A stretch of DNA of 64,000 bases, taken from positions 115,102 through 179,101 of the forward strand of contig JAJFFJ010000040.1 in the NCBI GenBank assembly GCA_021776685.1, written 5' to 3'. A model generated the notes under the pieces. It saw nothing but the letters and a program-made list of their open reading frames with translations. It was not told the origin of the DNA and did no database searches. This DNA comes from Alphaproteobacteria bacterium. GTDB lineage: Bacteria; Pseudomonadota; Alphaproteobacteria; Bin65. How positions within the stretch are numbered: the first letter of the stretch is position 1; each line of letters starts with the position of its first letter. A program made the translations under genes and the position numbers. Positions 39,747-47,704 of this stretch are shown piece after piece.

Positions 39747-40364
39747 ATGACCGCCACCGCCACCGCCACCGCCACCGTCACCGTCTACACCGACTACAAG
39801 AGTCCCTATGCCTTTACGGCGAATGCGGAGATCTATGGGCTCGAGGATGCCTTCGACGTGGTGCTCGACTGGCTGCCCTATACGCTCAACATTGACTCAT
39901 ACCTGGATGCGGTGGACGTGCGGACAGAACATAACTGGCGAAAGGTGCGCTACGCCTATATGGACGCTCGCCGTTTTGCCAACCGGCAGGGATTGACCAT
40001 GAAGGGGCCGAAGGAGATCTACGACACCCGCGCAGCACAGACCGGTATGCTGTTCGCAAAGGATCATGGTGTCTTCCGCGCCTACAACGACGAGATGTTC
40101 GAGCGCTTCTGGAGCCACCGAATCGAGATCGAGGACCAGAGCCAGGTCGAAGATGTGCTGGCCCATGCGGGCGCTCCGGCGGACCAGTTCGCGGCCTATC
40201 TGAATGGCGCCGGCGGCGACGCCCATGACCGCATCCGGGCAGAGGCGGAAGAGTTGGGCATCTTCGGTGTGCCGATGCTGGTCCACGAAAACGAGCTCTA
40301 TTGGGGCGGCGACCGGGTCTGGTTGTTGGCTGAGCGGCTGGCGGAAGCCGGCCTGGCGCGATAA
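39747..40364 (+). CDS. DsbA-fold protein, HCCA-isomerase type
   Basis: A 205-residue thioredoxin-fold protein of the DsbA/2-hydroxychromene-2-carboxylate isomerase family. It has TDYKSPYAFTANAEIY at the active-site place, with Ser instead of a CxxC pair, so it is not a disulphide oxidase; the end GIFGVPMLVHENELYWGGDR is typical. Relatives isomerise ring-cleavage products with glutathione. The N-terminus is a TATATATATVTV run from a GCCACC microsatellite. Five bases separate it from tlyA, so they are likely cotranscribed. Confidence 0.82.
   Translation: MTATATATATVTVYTDYKSPYAFTANAEIYGLEDAFDVVLDWLPYTLNIDSYLDAVDVRTEHNWRKVRYAYMDARRFANRQGLTMKGPKEIYDTRAAQTGMLFAKDHGVFRAYNDEMFERFWSHRIEIEDQSQVEDVLAHAGAPADQFAAYLNGAGGDAHDRIRAEAEELGIFGVPMLVHENELYWGGDRVWLLAERLAEAGLAR
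39753..39782 (+). repeat. GCCACC hexanucleotide repeat at the start of a coding region
   Basis: Four perfect GCCACC units (39753-39776) and one variant GTCACC follow two codons after the ATG, encoding alternating Ala and Thr, then Val-Thr. Confidence 0.9.
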
Positions 40365-40368
40365 CGCT

Positions 40369-41109
40369 GTGGCCAAGCAGCGCGCTGACCTGATGCTCGT
40401 GGAACGGGGCCTGGCCGAGAGTCGCGCCAAGGCCCAGGCGCTGGTGATGGCCGGGCAGGTGTTCACCGGCGAGCGGCGGGTCGACAAGGCCGGCCAGCAG
40501 ATGGCGGAGGATGCGCCGCTGGAAGTGCGTGGCCAGCCTCATCCGTGGGTCTCCCGCGGCGGGCTCAAGCTGGCCCGGGCGCTGGAACAGTTTGCCATTG
40601 ATCCCGCGGGGCAGACGGTGATCGATGTGGGCGCGTCCACAGGCGGCTTCACCGATGTGCTGCTGACCCATGGTGCAGCGCGGGTCTATGCCGTGGACGT
40701 GGGCCGCGGACAACTTGCCTGGAAGCTGCGCCAGGACGATCGGGTGGTGGTAATGGAGAAGACCAACGCACGCCATCTGACGGCCGATGATATTCCGGAA
40801 CTGGTGGACGCCGTGGTTTGCGACGCCAGCTTCATTGGTTTGTCGACCGTCCTGCCCGCAGCCCTGGCGCTCGCAAAACCGCAGGCCTGGCTGGTCGCGT
40901 TGATCAAGCCGCAGTTCGAGGCGGGGAAATCCTTTGTCGGAAAAGGCGGTGTGGTGCGAGACCCATGGGTGCATGTGGCGGTCTGCGCCCGGGTGGCGGT
41001 CTGGCTGGAAAACCTCCCTGACTGGCAGGTGGTGGGCCTGACAGAAAGCCCGGTTAAAGGGCCGGAAGGCAACCGCGAGTTTTTGATTCACGCACAGAAG
41101 GACGCCTGA
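40369..41109 (+). CDS. tlyA: TlyA family rRNA (cytidine-2'-O)-methyltransferase
   Basis: A 246-residue protein with an N-terminal S4 RNA-binding domain (RADLMLVERGLAESRAKAQA) and an FtsJ-type methyltransferase domain (TVIDVGASTGGFTDVLLTHG, and IKPQFEAGK). TlyA 2'-O-methylates cytidines in 16S and, in some species, 23S rRNA; the family was once called haemolysin A. GTG start at 40369, 5 bases after the previous stop; the TGATG overlap couples it to the next gene. Confidence 0.92.
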   Translation: MAKQRADLMLVERGLAESRAKAQALVMAGQVFTGERRVDKAGQQMAEDAPLEVRGQPHPWVSRGGLKLARALEQFAIDPAGQTVIDVGASTGGFTDVLLTHGAARVYAVDVGRGQLAWKLRQDDRVVVMEKTNARHLTADDIPELVDAVVCDASFIGLSTVLPAALALAKPQAWLVALIKPQFEAGKSFVGKGGVVRDPWVHVAVCARVAVWLENLPDWQVVGLTESPVKGPEGNREFLIHAQKDA

Positions 41110-42380
41110 TGGCCGCGCCAGTTATCGAACTCGACATCGACCGGATCGGCGGCCGTGGGGATGGCATCGGCGACTGGGAGGGCGACCCGGTTTTCGTGCC
41201 GGGCGCAGCGCCCGGCGACCGGCTGCGCGTACGTCTGGGCCAGAAGGGCAAGGGACCGATCACCGGAAGAATTCTGGAGGTGCTGGCACCGGGTGCGGAT
41301 CGTGGTCCGCCGGCCTGCGCTCATTTCGGTGAATGCGGCGGCTGCGCCCTGCAGCACCTCACCGACGACGCTTATGCCGGCTGGAAAGCCAGCTGGCTGG
41401 CGGAAACACTCAGGCGCGCCGACCTGCCAACCGATGTGATCCAGCCGTGGCGTCGCTCGCCTCGCGGCAGCCGTCGCCGCGCGGATTTTACGGGCGTCCG
41501 CCGCCAGGAGGATGTGCTGCTGGGCTTCAACGAGCGCGCCAGCCACCGGGTGATCGATCTGGGTGAATGCCCGGTCCTGTTACCGGCGATCGTGGACCTG
41601 ATGCCGGCCCTGCGCGCCTTTCTGATGCGCCAGTTCAAGCCCGGCGACACGGCGGAGATCAAGGTGCAGGCGACCGACAGCGGCCTCGACCTGCTGATCG
41701 TGACCCCGGCGCGCCTGGGGCTGGGCGGTCGGGAAGGTCTTGCCGCGCTGGCACAGGACCATGACCTCGCCCGGATTTCCCGCGGCCACCCAAAGCAGAG
41801 TGGCTTTGAGACCATCCTCGAGCGCCGGCCTGTCCGGGCTGTCTTTGGTGGCGTTCCGGTAGCACTTGCGCCTCACGCTTTTCTTCAGCCGACGGCGGAA
41901 GGAGAGGCTGCATTGCTGGAAGTGGTAATGGCCGCCACCGAGGGCGCGGGACTGGTCGCGGACCTCTACTGCGGCGCCGGTACTTTCACCCTGCCGCTCG
42001 CCCAACGGGGAGCTGAAGTCTATGCGGCAGACCGGGACCGGGAAGCGGTGTTTAAACTGGTGCGCGCCGCTCGCGACGCCCGGCTCAACGTCACGGTGGA
42101 GGCGCGCAACCTGGATCGTCAGCCAGAGCCCCGGGAGGTGCTCGCCGGCGGCGATGCCATTGTCTTCGACCCGCCCCGCGCCGGCGCCAAGGTTCAGGTG
42201 ATCGAGATTGCCGCGTCGGCCGTCCCTGTCGTCGTCGCCGTCTCTTGCAACCCGGCCACATTTACCCGTGACGCCCAGGCGCTGCTCGATGGCGGCTATG
42301 AAATGGAAAGTGTCACGCCGGTGGACCAGTTCCTCTGGTCGCCGCATATGGAACTGGCGGCTGTATTCCGGAAGAGCTGA
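41109..42380 (+). CDS. TrmA/RumA family RNA m5U methyltransferase
   Basis: A 423-residue enzyme: N-terminal TRAM-like domain (IDRIGGRGDGIGDWEGDPVF), iron-sulfur cysteines in CAHFGECGGCALQHL plus GECPVL, SAM motif VADLYCGAGTFTLPLAQRG, the FDPPRAGA motif and the catalytic Cys in VAVSCNPATFTRDA. These enzymes methylate uridine C5 of 23S rRNA or tRNA; the exact target base is not readable. The ATG overlaps the tlyA stop by one base. Confidence 0.9.
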   Translation: MAAPVIELDIDRIGGRGDGIGDWEGDPVFVPGAAPGDRLRVRLGQKGKGPITGRILEVLAPGADRGPPACAHFGECGGCALQHLTDDAYAGWKASWLAETLRRADLPTDVIQPWRRSPRGSRRRADFTGVRRQEDVLLGFNERASHRVIDLGECPVLLPAIVDLMPALRAFLMRQFKPGDTAEIKVQATDSGLDLLIVTPARLGLGGREGLAALAQDHDLARISRGHPKQSGFETILERRPVRAVFGGVPVALAPHAFLQPTAEGEAALLEVVMAATEGAGLVADLYCGAGTFTLPLAQRGAEVYAADRDREAVFKLVRAARDARLNVTVEARNLDRQPEPREVLAGGDAIVFDPPRAGAKVQVIEIAASAVPVVVAVSCNPATFTRDAQALLDGGYEMESVTPVDQFLWSPHMELAAVFRKS

Positions 42381-42382
42381 CG

Positions 42383-42793
42383 GTGCCGCAGGATCATGGC
42401 TGGATCGGTCGCGGCCGGGTGCAGATGGCGCGGGTGGACGGCGCGCTGGTGCTGCGCATCAACCGAGTGACCACCCAGGGCAGCCGCCTGCAGAAGCCCA
42501 TCCGCGATTTCTTCCGGGCCGAGGGCCGCAAGCTCAATAAGGATTATGCAGGTCGGTTCGATGTCACCATCTGGATCGAGACCACCGGCGCCAAACGTTT
42601 CGACGTGGACAATGTCGCCAAGGCCTGCCTCGACGCACTCACCGGCGCCGTCTGGCGCGACGACAGCCAGGTGACACGGCTGTCAGTTGAGAAGCTGGAG
42701 GGAGAGCGGGATCAGGTTTTCATCTGCGCCCGGCTGGCAAAGGCAACTGGTCACGCCGAATTTGAAGCCTTACTGAGAAAAATCCCGGCCTAG
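42383..42793 (+). CDS. RusA-like Holliday junction resolvase family protein
   Basis: A 136-residue protein. The core RFDVDNVAKACLDALTGAVW followed by RDDSQVTRLSVEK matches the RusA resolvase signature, with Asp residues in DVDN and the DD pair that bind Mg in RusA. The N-terminal basic segment (RLQKPIRDFFRAEGRKLNKD) fits DNA binding. RusA resolves four-way junctions and is usually phage-borne; here it starts with GTG 2 bases after an RNA methyltransferase gene, in a core setting with no phage genes. Confidence 0.78.
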   Translation: MPQDHGWIGRGRVQMARVDGALVLRINRVTTQGSRLQKPIRDFFRAEGRKLNKDYAGRFDVTIWIETTGAKRFDVDNVAKACLDALTGAVWRDDSQVTRLSVEKLEGERDQVFICARLAKATGHAEFEALLRKIPA

Positions 42794-42801
42794 CTGGTGT
42801 C

Positions 42802-43899
42802 CTACCCACACTGCGCCTTGTGGCGAAGCCAATGGTCGGCGAGGACGCAGGCGAGCATGGCTTCGCCTACGGGTACGGCGCGGATGCCGACGCAGGGGTC
42901 GTGGCGGCCCTTGGTGACCACGGTGACGTCTTCGCCTGTGGTGGTGACGCCCTTTTGGGGGCTGAGCAGCGAGCTGGTGGGCTTGACCGAGAAGCGGACG
43001 ACGATTGGCTGTCCGGTGGTGATGCCGCCCAAGGTGCCGCCCGCCCGGTTGGTCAGGAACTGAACCTCGGGGTTGCCGTCCTTGTCCGTGCCCATGCGCA
43101 TTTCGTCGTGGGCGTCGTCGCCGGCAACGGCAGCGCCTGAAAAGCCGTCGCCGATCTCAACGGCCTTGACGGCGTTGATGCCCATCATCGCCTTGGCGAT
43201 ATCCGCATCCATCTTGTCATAGACCGGCGCGCCGAGGCCCACTGGCACGCCTTCCGCCTGTATTTCGACCACGGCGCCGGCGGAGGAGCCTTCCTTGCGG
43301 ACAGCGGTCAGGAATTTCTCCCACAGGGAGACGGAGCGTTGGTCGGTGCACCAGAAGTCGTTGTTCTCGCGCTCTGCCCAGTCCCAGTTGTCGCGGCTGA
43401 TTGCCAGGGGTCCCACCTTGACCAGCGCGCCGCGTACCTGGAAATCGTCGCCCCAGGCGTCTTTCAGGATCAGCCGCGCGATGCCGCCGGCGGCCACCCG
43501 CATGGCGGTCTCCCGCGCCGAGGCGCGGCCGCCGCCGCGATAGTCGCGCACGCCGTATTTTTTCCAGTAGGTGAAGTCCGCGTGGCCGGGGCGCAGCCGG
43601 TCCTTGATCTCGGAATAATCGCGCGAGCGCTGATCAACATTATCGATCATCAGGCCGATGGGCGTGCCCGTGGTCTGCCCCTCGAAGACGCCCGAGAGAA
43701 TGCGGACCTCGTCCGGCTCCTGCCGCTGGGTGGTGAATTTTGACTGCCCGGGCCGTCGCCGGTCCAGCCAGTGCTGCAGGTCGGTTTCATCGAGCGCGAT
43801 GCCTGGCGGTACACCATCGACGACGGCGCCGATGGCCGGGCCGTGGCTTTCACCCCAGGTGGTGAATTTGAAGAGGGTGCCGAAGCTGTTCCCGGACAT
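42802..43899 (-). CDS. aroC: chorismate synthase
   Basis: A 365-residue FMN-dependent enzyme making chorismate from EPSP, the last shikimate step. Seen: N-terminal [51 protein letters not shown] with [17 protein letters not shown], and [16 protein letters not shown]. The ATG at 43899 gives the canonical N-terminus. It lies downstream of fabI on the same strand, separated by three hairpins. Confidence 0.97.
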   Translation of the reverse strand: MSGNSFGTLFKFTTWGESHGPAIGAVVDGVPPGIALDETDLQHWLDRRRPGQSKFTTQRQEPDEVRILSGVFEGQTTGTPIGLMIDNVDQRSRDYSEIKDRLRPGHADFTYWKKYGVRDYRGGGRASARETAMRVAAGGIARLILKDAWGDDFQVRGALVKVGPLAISRDNWDWAERENNDFWCTDQRSVSLWEKFLTAVRKEGSSAGAVVEIQAEGVPVGLGAPVYDKMDADIAKAMMGINAVKAVEIGDGFSGAAVAGDDAHDEMRMGTDKDGNPEVQFLTNRAGGTLGGITTGQPIVVRFSVKPTSSLLSPQKGVTTTGEDVTVVTKGRHDPCVGIRAVPVGEAMLACVLADHWLRHKAQCG

Positions 43900-43919
43900 G
43901 GGACGGCCCTGTTGAATAT

Positions 43920-43991
43920 CGCGGCAACCGCCGCGGGGGGTTGAATGTCGCGGCAAATGCCGCGGGGGTCAGGTGAGGCGGCGGATGCCGC
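43920..43991. repeat. three regularly spaced GCGGC/GCCGC hairpins
   Basis: Hairpins at 43921-43934 (GCGGC-AACC-GCCGC), 43949-43964 (CGCGGCA-AA-TGCCGCG) and 43978-43991 (GCGGC-GGAT-GCCGC), about 29 bases apart, fill the short space between the fabI stop (43998) and the aroC start (43899). The first two share flanking GGGGG and TTGAAT-like sequence, so this is a degenerate 29-bp tandem repeat. No T-run follows. Confidence 0.8.
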
Positions 43992-43997
43992 GTTGAT

Positions 43998-44819
43998 CTA
44001 CTCTTTCTTTTCGACCGACAGGTCCGGCGCGTCCACTGCTTTCATGCCGACAATATGATAGCCACTGTCCACATGGTGGACCTCGCCGGTGACGCCGCCG
44101 GACAGCTCCGACAGTAGATAGAGGCCCGCGCCGCCCACATCGTCCAGCGATACGTTGCGTTTCAGGGGCGCGTTATATTCGTTCCACTTGAGAATATAGC
44201 GGAAGTCGCCGATACCGCTGGCGGCCAGGGTCTTGATCGGCCCGGCGGAAATCGCGTTGACGCGGATGCCCCGGTCGCCCAGGTCCACGGCGAGATATCG
44301 CACGCTCGCTTCCAGCGCGGCCTTGGCGACGCCCATGACGTTGTAGTGGGGCATCACCCGCTCGGCGCCATAGTAGGTCAGCGTCAGCAACGCGCCGCCT
44401 TCGTTCATCATCTCGGAAGCCCGGCGGCACACATCCGTAAAGGAATAGCAGGAGATCAGCATGGTCTTGCTGAAATTGTCCTTCGACGTGTTGACGTATT
44501 TGCCCTTGAGCTCCTCCTTGTCGGAGAAGGCGATGGCGTGGACGACAAAGTCGAGGCTGCCCCATGTGTCCTTCAGCGCCGCGAAAGTGCTGTCGAGTGA
44601 TGCGTCGTCGGTGACATCACAGGGCAACACCACGTCCGAACCCACCTTTGCAGCGAGCGGGCGCACGCGGCGTTCAAGCGCCTCACCCTGGAAGGTGAAG
44701 GCGAGCTCCGCGCCCTGTGCGGCAAGTGACCGGGCAATACCCCAGGCGATGGACCTGTCGTTCGCGACCCCCATGATCAGGCCGCGCTTGCCGGCCATGA
44801 GTGTTTGGCCGTCCGTCAT
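43998..44819 (-). CDS. fabI: enoyl-[acyl-carrier-protein] reductase (NADH)
   Basis: A 273-residue SDR-fold enzyme for the last step of each fatty-acid elongation round. Seen: RGLIMGVANDRSIAWGIA cofactor motif and the FabI active site with Tyr and Lys six residues apart (YNVMGVAK). The ATG at 44819 gives the standard N-terminus; a 29-residue in-frame extension upstream is unlikely. It is the target class of triclosan. Upstream of aroC. Confidence 0.95.
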   Translation of the reverse strand: MTDGQTLMAGKRGLIMGVANDRSIAWGIARSLAAQGAELAFTFQGEALERRVRPLAAKVGSDVVLPCDVTDDASLDSTFAALKDTWGSLDFVVHAIAFSDKEELKGKYVNTSKDNFSKTMLISCYSFTDVCRRASEMMNEGGALLTLTYYGAERVMPHYNVMGVAKAALEASVRYLAVDLGDRGIRVNAISAGPIKTLAASGIGDFRYILKWNEYNAPLKRNVSLDDVGGAGLYLLSELSGGVTGEVHHVDSGYHIVGMKAVDAPDLSVEKKE

Positions 44820-45013
44820 ATTCTTGTTCCCGATGGATCGTTTGCCAGACGCAAGCAGACCGCTTGCGGAAGCCGCGCATCCTACACCAGCGCCAGATTG
44901 GGTCAATGCGGGGACAGGGCAGGGTCAGGGCCGGGTCAATGTGCCTGGGAACCGGCGCCCAGGCCGCGTGTCAGTTGTTTCCAGCGTCCCACCGGTGCCG
45001 CTAGTATGCGCTC

Positions 45014-46333
45014 ATGACAGATGGGATCACCAATCGGGCCCAGGCCGCGTGGCAGGCCTTCAAGCCCTGGAAGCGAACCAAGCTGACGGCCCACTATGTC
45101 GGGCATTCCATGGCGCGCTTCTGGAACGACCGCTGTTTCAGCGCGGCGGCGGGGCTCAGCTATTCAATGCTGCTGGCGATGGTGCCGCTGTTGGCCATCG
45201 GATTTGCCATTCTGGCCGCATTCCCGGTCTTCCAGGACATCGTTGAAGGCCTGAAAAACTACGTCACCAGCGAGTTCGTGCCCAAGTCGATCAATCTCCG
45301 ACAATGGATCGACGGCTTTCTGGCCAATACCCAGAGCGTCACGGCCCTTGGCATCATCGGCCTGGTGGTGACGACCATCATCGTCCTCGATTCCATCGAG
45401 ACCAAATTCAATCAGATTTTCCGGCGCAAAGAGGTCCGTCCCTTCGGGCAGCGGATGATGATGTTCTGGGCCATCGTGACCCTGACACCGGTCCTGGTTG
45501 GCGGCAGCATTGCGCTGAGTGAGTTCGTCTTCGCCAAGACTGCACTGAAAGATGATCAAAGTGTGCGCCAGGTGTTCAGCCTTGGCCGGGACGTGGCGCC
45601 CTACCTGCTGCTGGTGGCGGCGTTTACGCTCGCCTACATCATCATTCCCTACCGGCGGGTGCCGGTGCTGCACGCCCTCTTGGGGGGCATTGTGGCCGCG
45701 GCCATGTTCACCGTGCTGCGTTGGGGCTTTACGGTCTATTTCGAAAATTTCCCGGCCTACAAGACGATTTACGGCGCGCTCTCGCTGCTGCCGCTGTTCC
45801 TGATCTGGATGTATCTGGTCTGGTGTGCGGTGCTGCTGGGCGCGGAGATGGTGGCCGCACTTCCGGAATGGCTGGCGCGGCGGCGCATGTTCGGCGGCTC
45901 CAAGCCTACCCGCCGGCTGCTGACCGCGTTATCCGTGCTGTATGAGCTCTACGTCGGGCTCAAGGCAGGCCGGCCGGTGCGTCAGGCCGACCTGTCACGC
46001 CAGATCGCCATCGAGCCAAGCGAGTTTCGCCCTTTGCTGGACGAACTGCGCGACGCTAATTTCATCACGGCGGGCGACGACGCCACCTGGGTTATGGCGC
46101 AAGATCCGCGCCAGATCAGCCTGTTCGATCTCTATCTGGCGCTCAATCTGCACCTGGCCCCGGACTTCGACGACCAGTCTTCGGGCATGCCATGGATCGG
46201 CAAGTTCCGCGGTGTGCTGCGTGCGGAGGAAGACGCGACCCAGGGCGCCCTGGGCCTGACCCTGGACGATCTGTTTGATGCCGGCATGGATCAGCCGCCT
46301 GCGATTGACGCAAAAAAAGAAGCGGCCGAATAG
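45014..46333 (+). CDS. YihY/BrkB family inner-membrane protein
   Basis: A 439-residue protein with six or so membrane helices in the first 290 residues (AAGLSYSMLLAMVPLLAIGF, LGIIGLVVTTIIVLDSIETK, LLPLFLIWMYLVWCAVLLGA), the pattern of the YihY/UPF0761 family once called RNase BN. The C-terminal 140 residues look like a winged-helix domain (RQADLSRQIAIEPSEFRPLL). Function is unknown; transport has been suggested for the family. Its last codons contain the terminator of the convergent lipoprotein gene. Confidence 0.88.
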   Translation: MTDGITNRAQAAWQAFKPWKRTKLTAHYVGHSMARFWNDRCFSAAAGLSYSMLLAMVPLLAIGFAILAAFPVFQDIVEGLKNYVTSEFVPKSINLRQWIDGFLANTQSVTALGIIGLVVTTIIVLDSIETKFNQIFRRKEVRPFGQRMMMFWAIVTLTPVLVGGSIALSEFVFAKTALKDDQSVRQVFSLGRDVAPYLLLVAAFTLAYIIIPYRRVPVLHALLGGIVAAAMFTVLRWGFTVYFENFPAYKTIYGALSLLPLFLIWMYLVWCAVLLGAEMVAALPEWLARRRMFGGSKPTRRLLTALSVLYELYVGLKAGRPVRQADLSRQIAIEPSEFRPLLDELRDANFITAGDDATWVMAQDPRQISLFDLYLALNLHLAPDFDDQSSGMPWIGKFRGVLRAEEDATQGALGLTLDDLFDAGMDQPPAIDAKKEAAE

Positions 46334-46341
46334 GCCGCTTC
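46312..46341 (-). terminator. terminator of the lipoprotein gene, inside the end of brkB-like gene
   Basis: GAAGCGGCC (46319-46327), a 5-base loop and GGCCGCTTC (46333-46341) form a perfect 9-bp stem; on the minus strand seven T residues follow (46312-46318). It serves the leftward gene ending at 46366, yet the T-run and most of the left arm encode the last residues and stop of the rightward gene. Confidence 0.85.
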
Positions 46342-46365
46342 CGCTGCACATGCTGGTGTCAGGCG

Positions 46366-46839
46366 TTAGCCGAGATATTCCCAACTGCCATCGCGGTTAC
46401 GGCACCGCATGCCACGTACGTTACGCCGCTCGCCATTCCGCAGGATGACGGTTTCCTCGAAGCGGCGGCAGGCCCGCCCGCCGGGGCCGCGGAAAGTGCG
46501 GGTTGTCGGACGGGTATAACCGCCGTTGCCGCTGCGCGGGTTGCGCCAGCTATAGGCGCGCCCAGTGTCGCCATAGTCCATGGCGCGACGGGAATTGTTT
46601 TCGTGATAGTAACGGTCGCGCCGGTCCATGGCGGCGCCGATGCGGTTACCAATAAGACCACCGATGACGACGCCGGCCAGGGCGCCAACCAGATGGCCGG
46701 ATCTGCCGCCGCCGAACTGGGACCCAACCAGGCCACCAATCGTAGCGCCCGTTGCGGTGCCGATCGACTCCTTGCTGGCATAACAACCACTGACACCGCC
46801 GCACAGGACGGCGACCATCGCAATTTTGAGGAGTTTCAT
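46366..46839 (-). CDS. glycine-zipper outer-membrane lipoprotein
   Basis: A 157-residue protein with a lipoprotein signal (MKLLKIAMVAVLCGGVSGC, lipidated Cys at residue 19), a glycine-zipper segment (GGLVGSQFGGGRSGHLVGAL then GVVIGGLIGNRIG), and a C-terminal domain ending RCRNRDGSWEYLG as in the rickettsial 17-kDa surface antigen family. It is likely anchored in the outer membrane. The start at 46839 is fixed by the signal; GAGAGGG lies upstream. Single gene with its own terminator. Confidence 0.88.
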   Translation of the reverse strand: MKLLKIAMVAVLCGGVSGCYASKESIGTATGATIGGLVGSQFGGGRSGHLVGALAGVVIGGLIGNRIGAAMDRRDRYYHENNSRRAMDYGDTGRAYSWRNPRSGNGGYTRPTTRTFRGPGGRACRRFEETVILRNGERRNVRGMRCRNRDGSWEYLG

Positions 46840-46906
46840 CTCCAGAGCCCTCTCAATTTCCCCCGGCGCGGACGGCTTTTTATTATGGCCGGGCGTTTCT
46901 GAAAAT

Positions 46907-46943
46907 CGCGTGTCACGCGTTGGCTGCCCGCCGTCCCTATAAT
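46907..46943 (+). promoter_or_regulatory. candidate pdxH promoter with palindrome at -35
   Basis: TATAAT lies at 46938-46943. In place of a good -35 there is a palindrome CGCGTG-T-CACGCG (46907-46919), which could be an activator or repressor site. The predicted start of transcription is about 46950. Confidence 0.4.
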
Positions 46944-46980
46944 GCGTTAACCAGATATACGGCGGCGATTTGGTGTGCGT

Positions 46981-47013
46981 CCCCGGACAACGCCGGGGGT
47001 TTCGGTTTTTTCT
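46981..47013 (+). terminator. intrinsic terminator in the pdxH leader
   Basis: CCCCGG (46981-46986) and CCGGGG (46993-46998) form a stem with a 6-base loop, followed by GTTTCGGTTTTTTC. It lies 22 bases before the pdxH ATG and downstream of the TATAAT at 46938, so it may attenuate pdxH or end a short leader RNA. Confidence 0.6.
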
Positions 47014-47034
47014 CCAGGCAGGTAAATCAGCGCT

Positions 47035-47625
47035 ATGGCCATTGATCCGACAAAAGATCCCATCGATCTGTTCCACGCTTGGTATGCCGAAGCGCGGGAA
47101 AGCGAGCCGCACGTGCCGAACGCCATGTCCGTGGTGACGGTAGGTGGTGACGGACAGCCCTCCACCCGTCTGGTGCTGCTGAAGGACGCGGACAAGGACG
47201 GCTTCGTCTTTTACACCAACCTGGAGAGCCAGAAGGGGGTCGAGTTGTTGGCCCATCCCAAGACGTCGCTGTGCTTTCACTGGAAATCGTTGAAACGGCA
47301 GGTACGCATCGAGGGTGAGGCGAAGCTGGTCAGCGAGGAAGAGGCGGACGCCTATTTCGCCACCCGTTCCCGCGGCAGCCAGCTTGGCGCCTGGGCGTCT
47401 GATCAATCGCGGCCGATGCCCGGAAAGGCCGAATTGATGAAACGGGTCGCCAGCTATACCGCCAAATTCGGCGTTTCGAAGGTACCGCGCCCGCCTCACT
47501 GGTCCGGGTTCCGCGTGCGCCATCATCGGCTGGAGTTCTGGCAGGATGCCCGTTTCCGGCTGCACGACAGGTTGATCTATGACCGTGACGGCAATGATTG
47601 GCGCAAGGAAATCCTGTACCCGTGA
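47035..47625 (+). CDS. pdxH: pyridoxamine 5'-phosphate oxidase
   Basis: A 196-residue FMN enzyme that oxidises pyridoxamine/pyridoxine phosphate to pyridoxal phosphate. Seen: SVVTVGGDGQPSTRLVLLKD, FVFYTNLESQKGVELLAHP, and the C-terminal FWQDARFRLHDRLIYDRDGN then WRKEILYP. Standard length. GGCAGGTAA precedes the ATG. A terminator-like hairpin occupies the leader. Confidence 0.95.
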   Translation: MAIDPTKDPIDLFHAWYAEARESEPHVPNAMSVVTVGGDGQPSTRLVLLKDADKDGFVFYTNLESQKGVELLAHPKTSLCFHWKSLKRQVRIEGEAKLVSEEEADAYFATRSRGSQLGAWASDQSRPMPGKAELMKRVASYTAKFGVSKVPRPPHWSGFRVRHHRLEFWQDARFRLHDRLIYDRDGNDWRKEILYP

Positions 47626-47704
47626 TGGCGCCTGTTGGCGTGCAGACCGGATCACCAAAAGAAAATGGGCCCGCCTGATCAGGCGGCAGGAGAGGGAAAA
47701 GGCA

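Noticed and set aside
46840..47658. Long leftward extension of the lipoprotein frame
   Set aside because: It runs antisense through pdxH; the lipoprotein signal peptide fixes the start at 46839.
47579..47704. In-frame upstream extension of the aldehyde dehydrogenase
   Set aside because: It overlaps the end of pdxH; the ATG at 47705 has a strong ribosome site and a canonical N-terminus.
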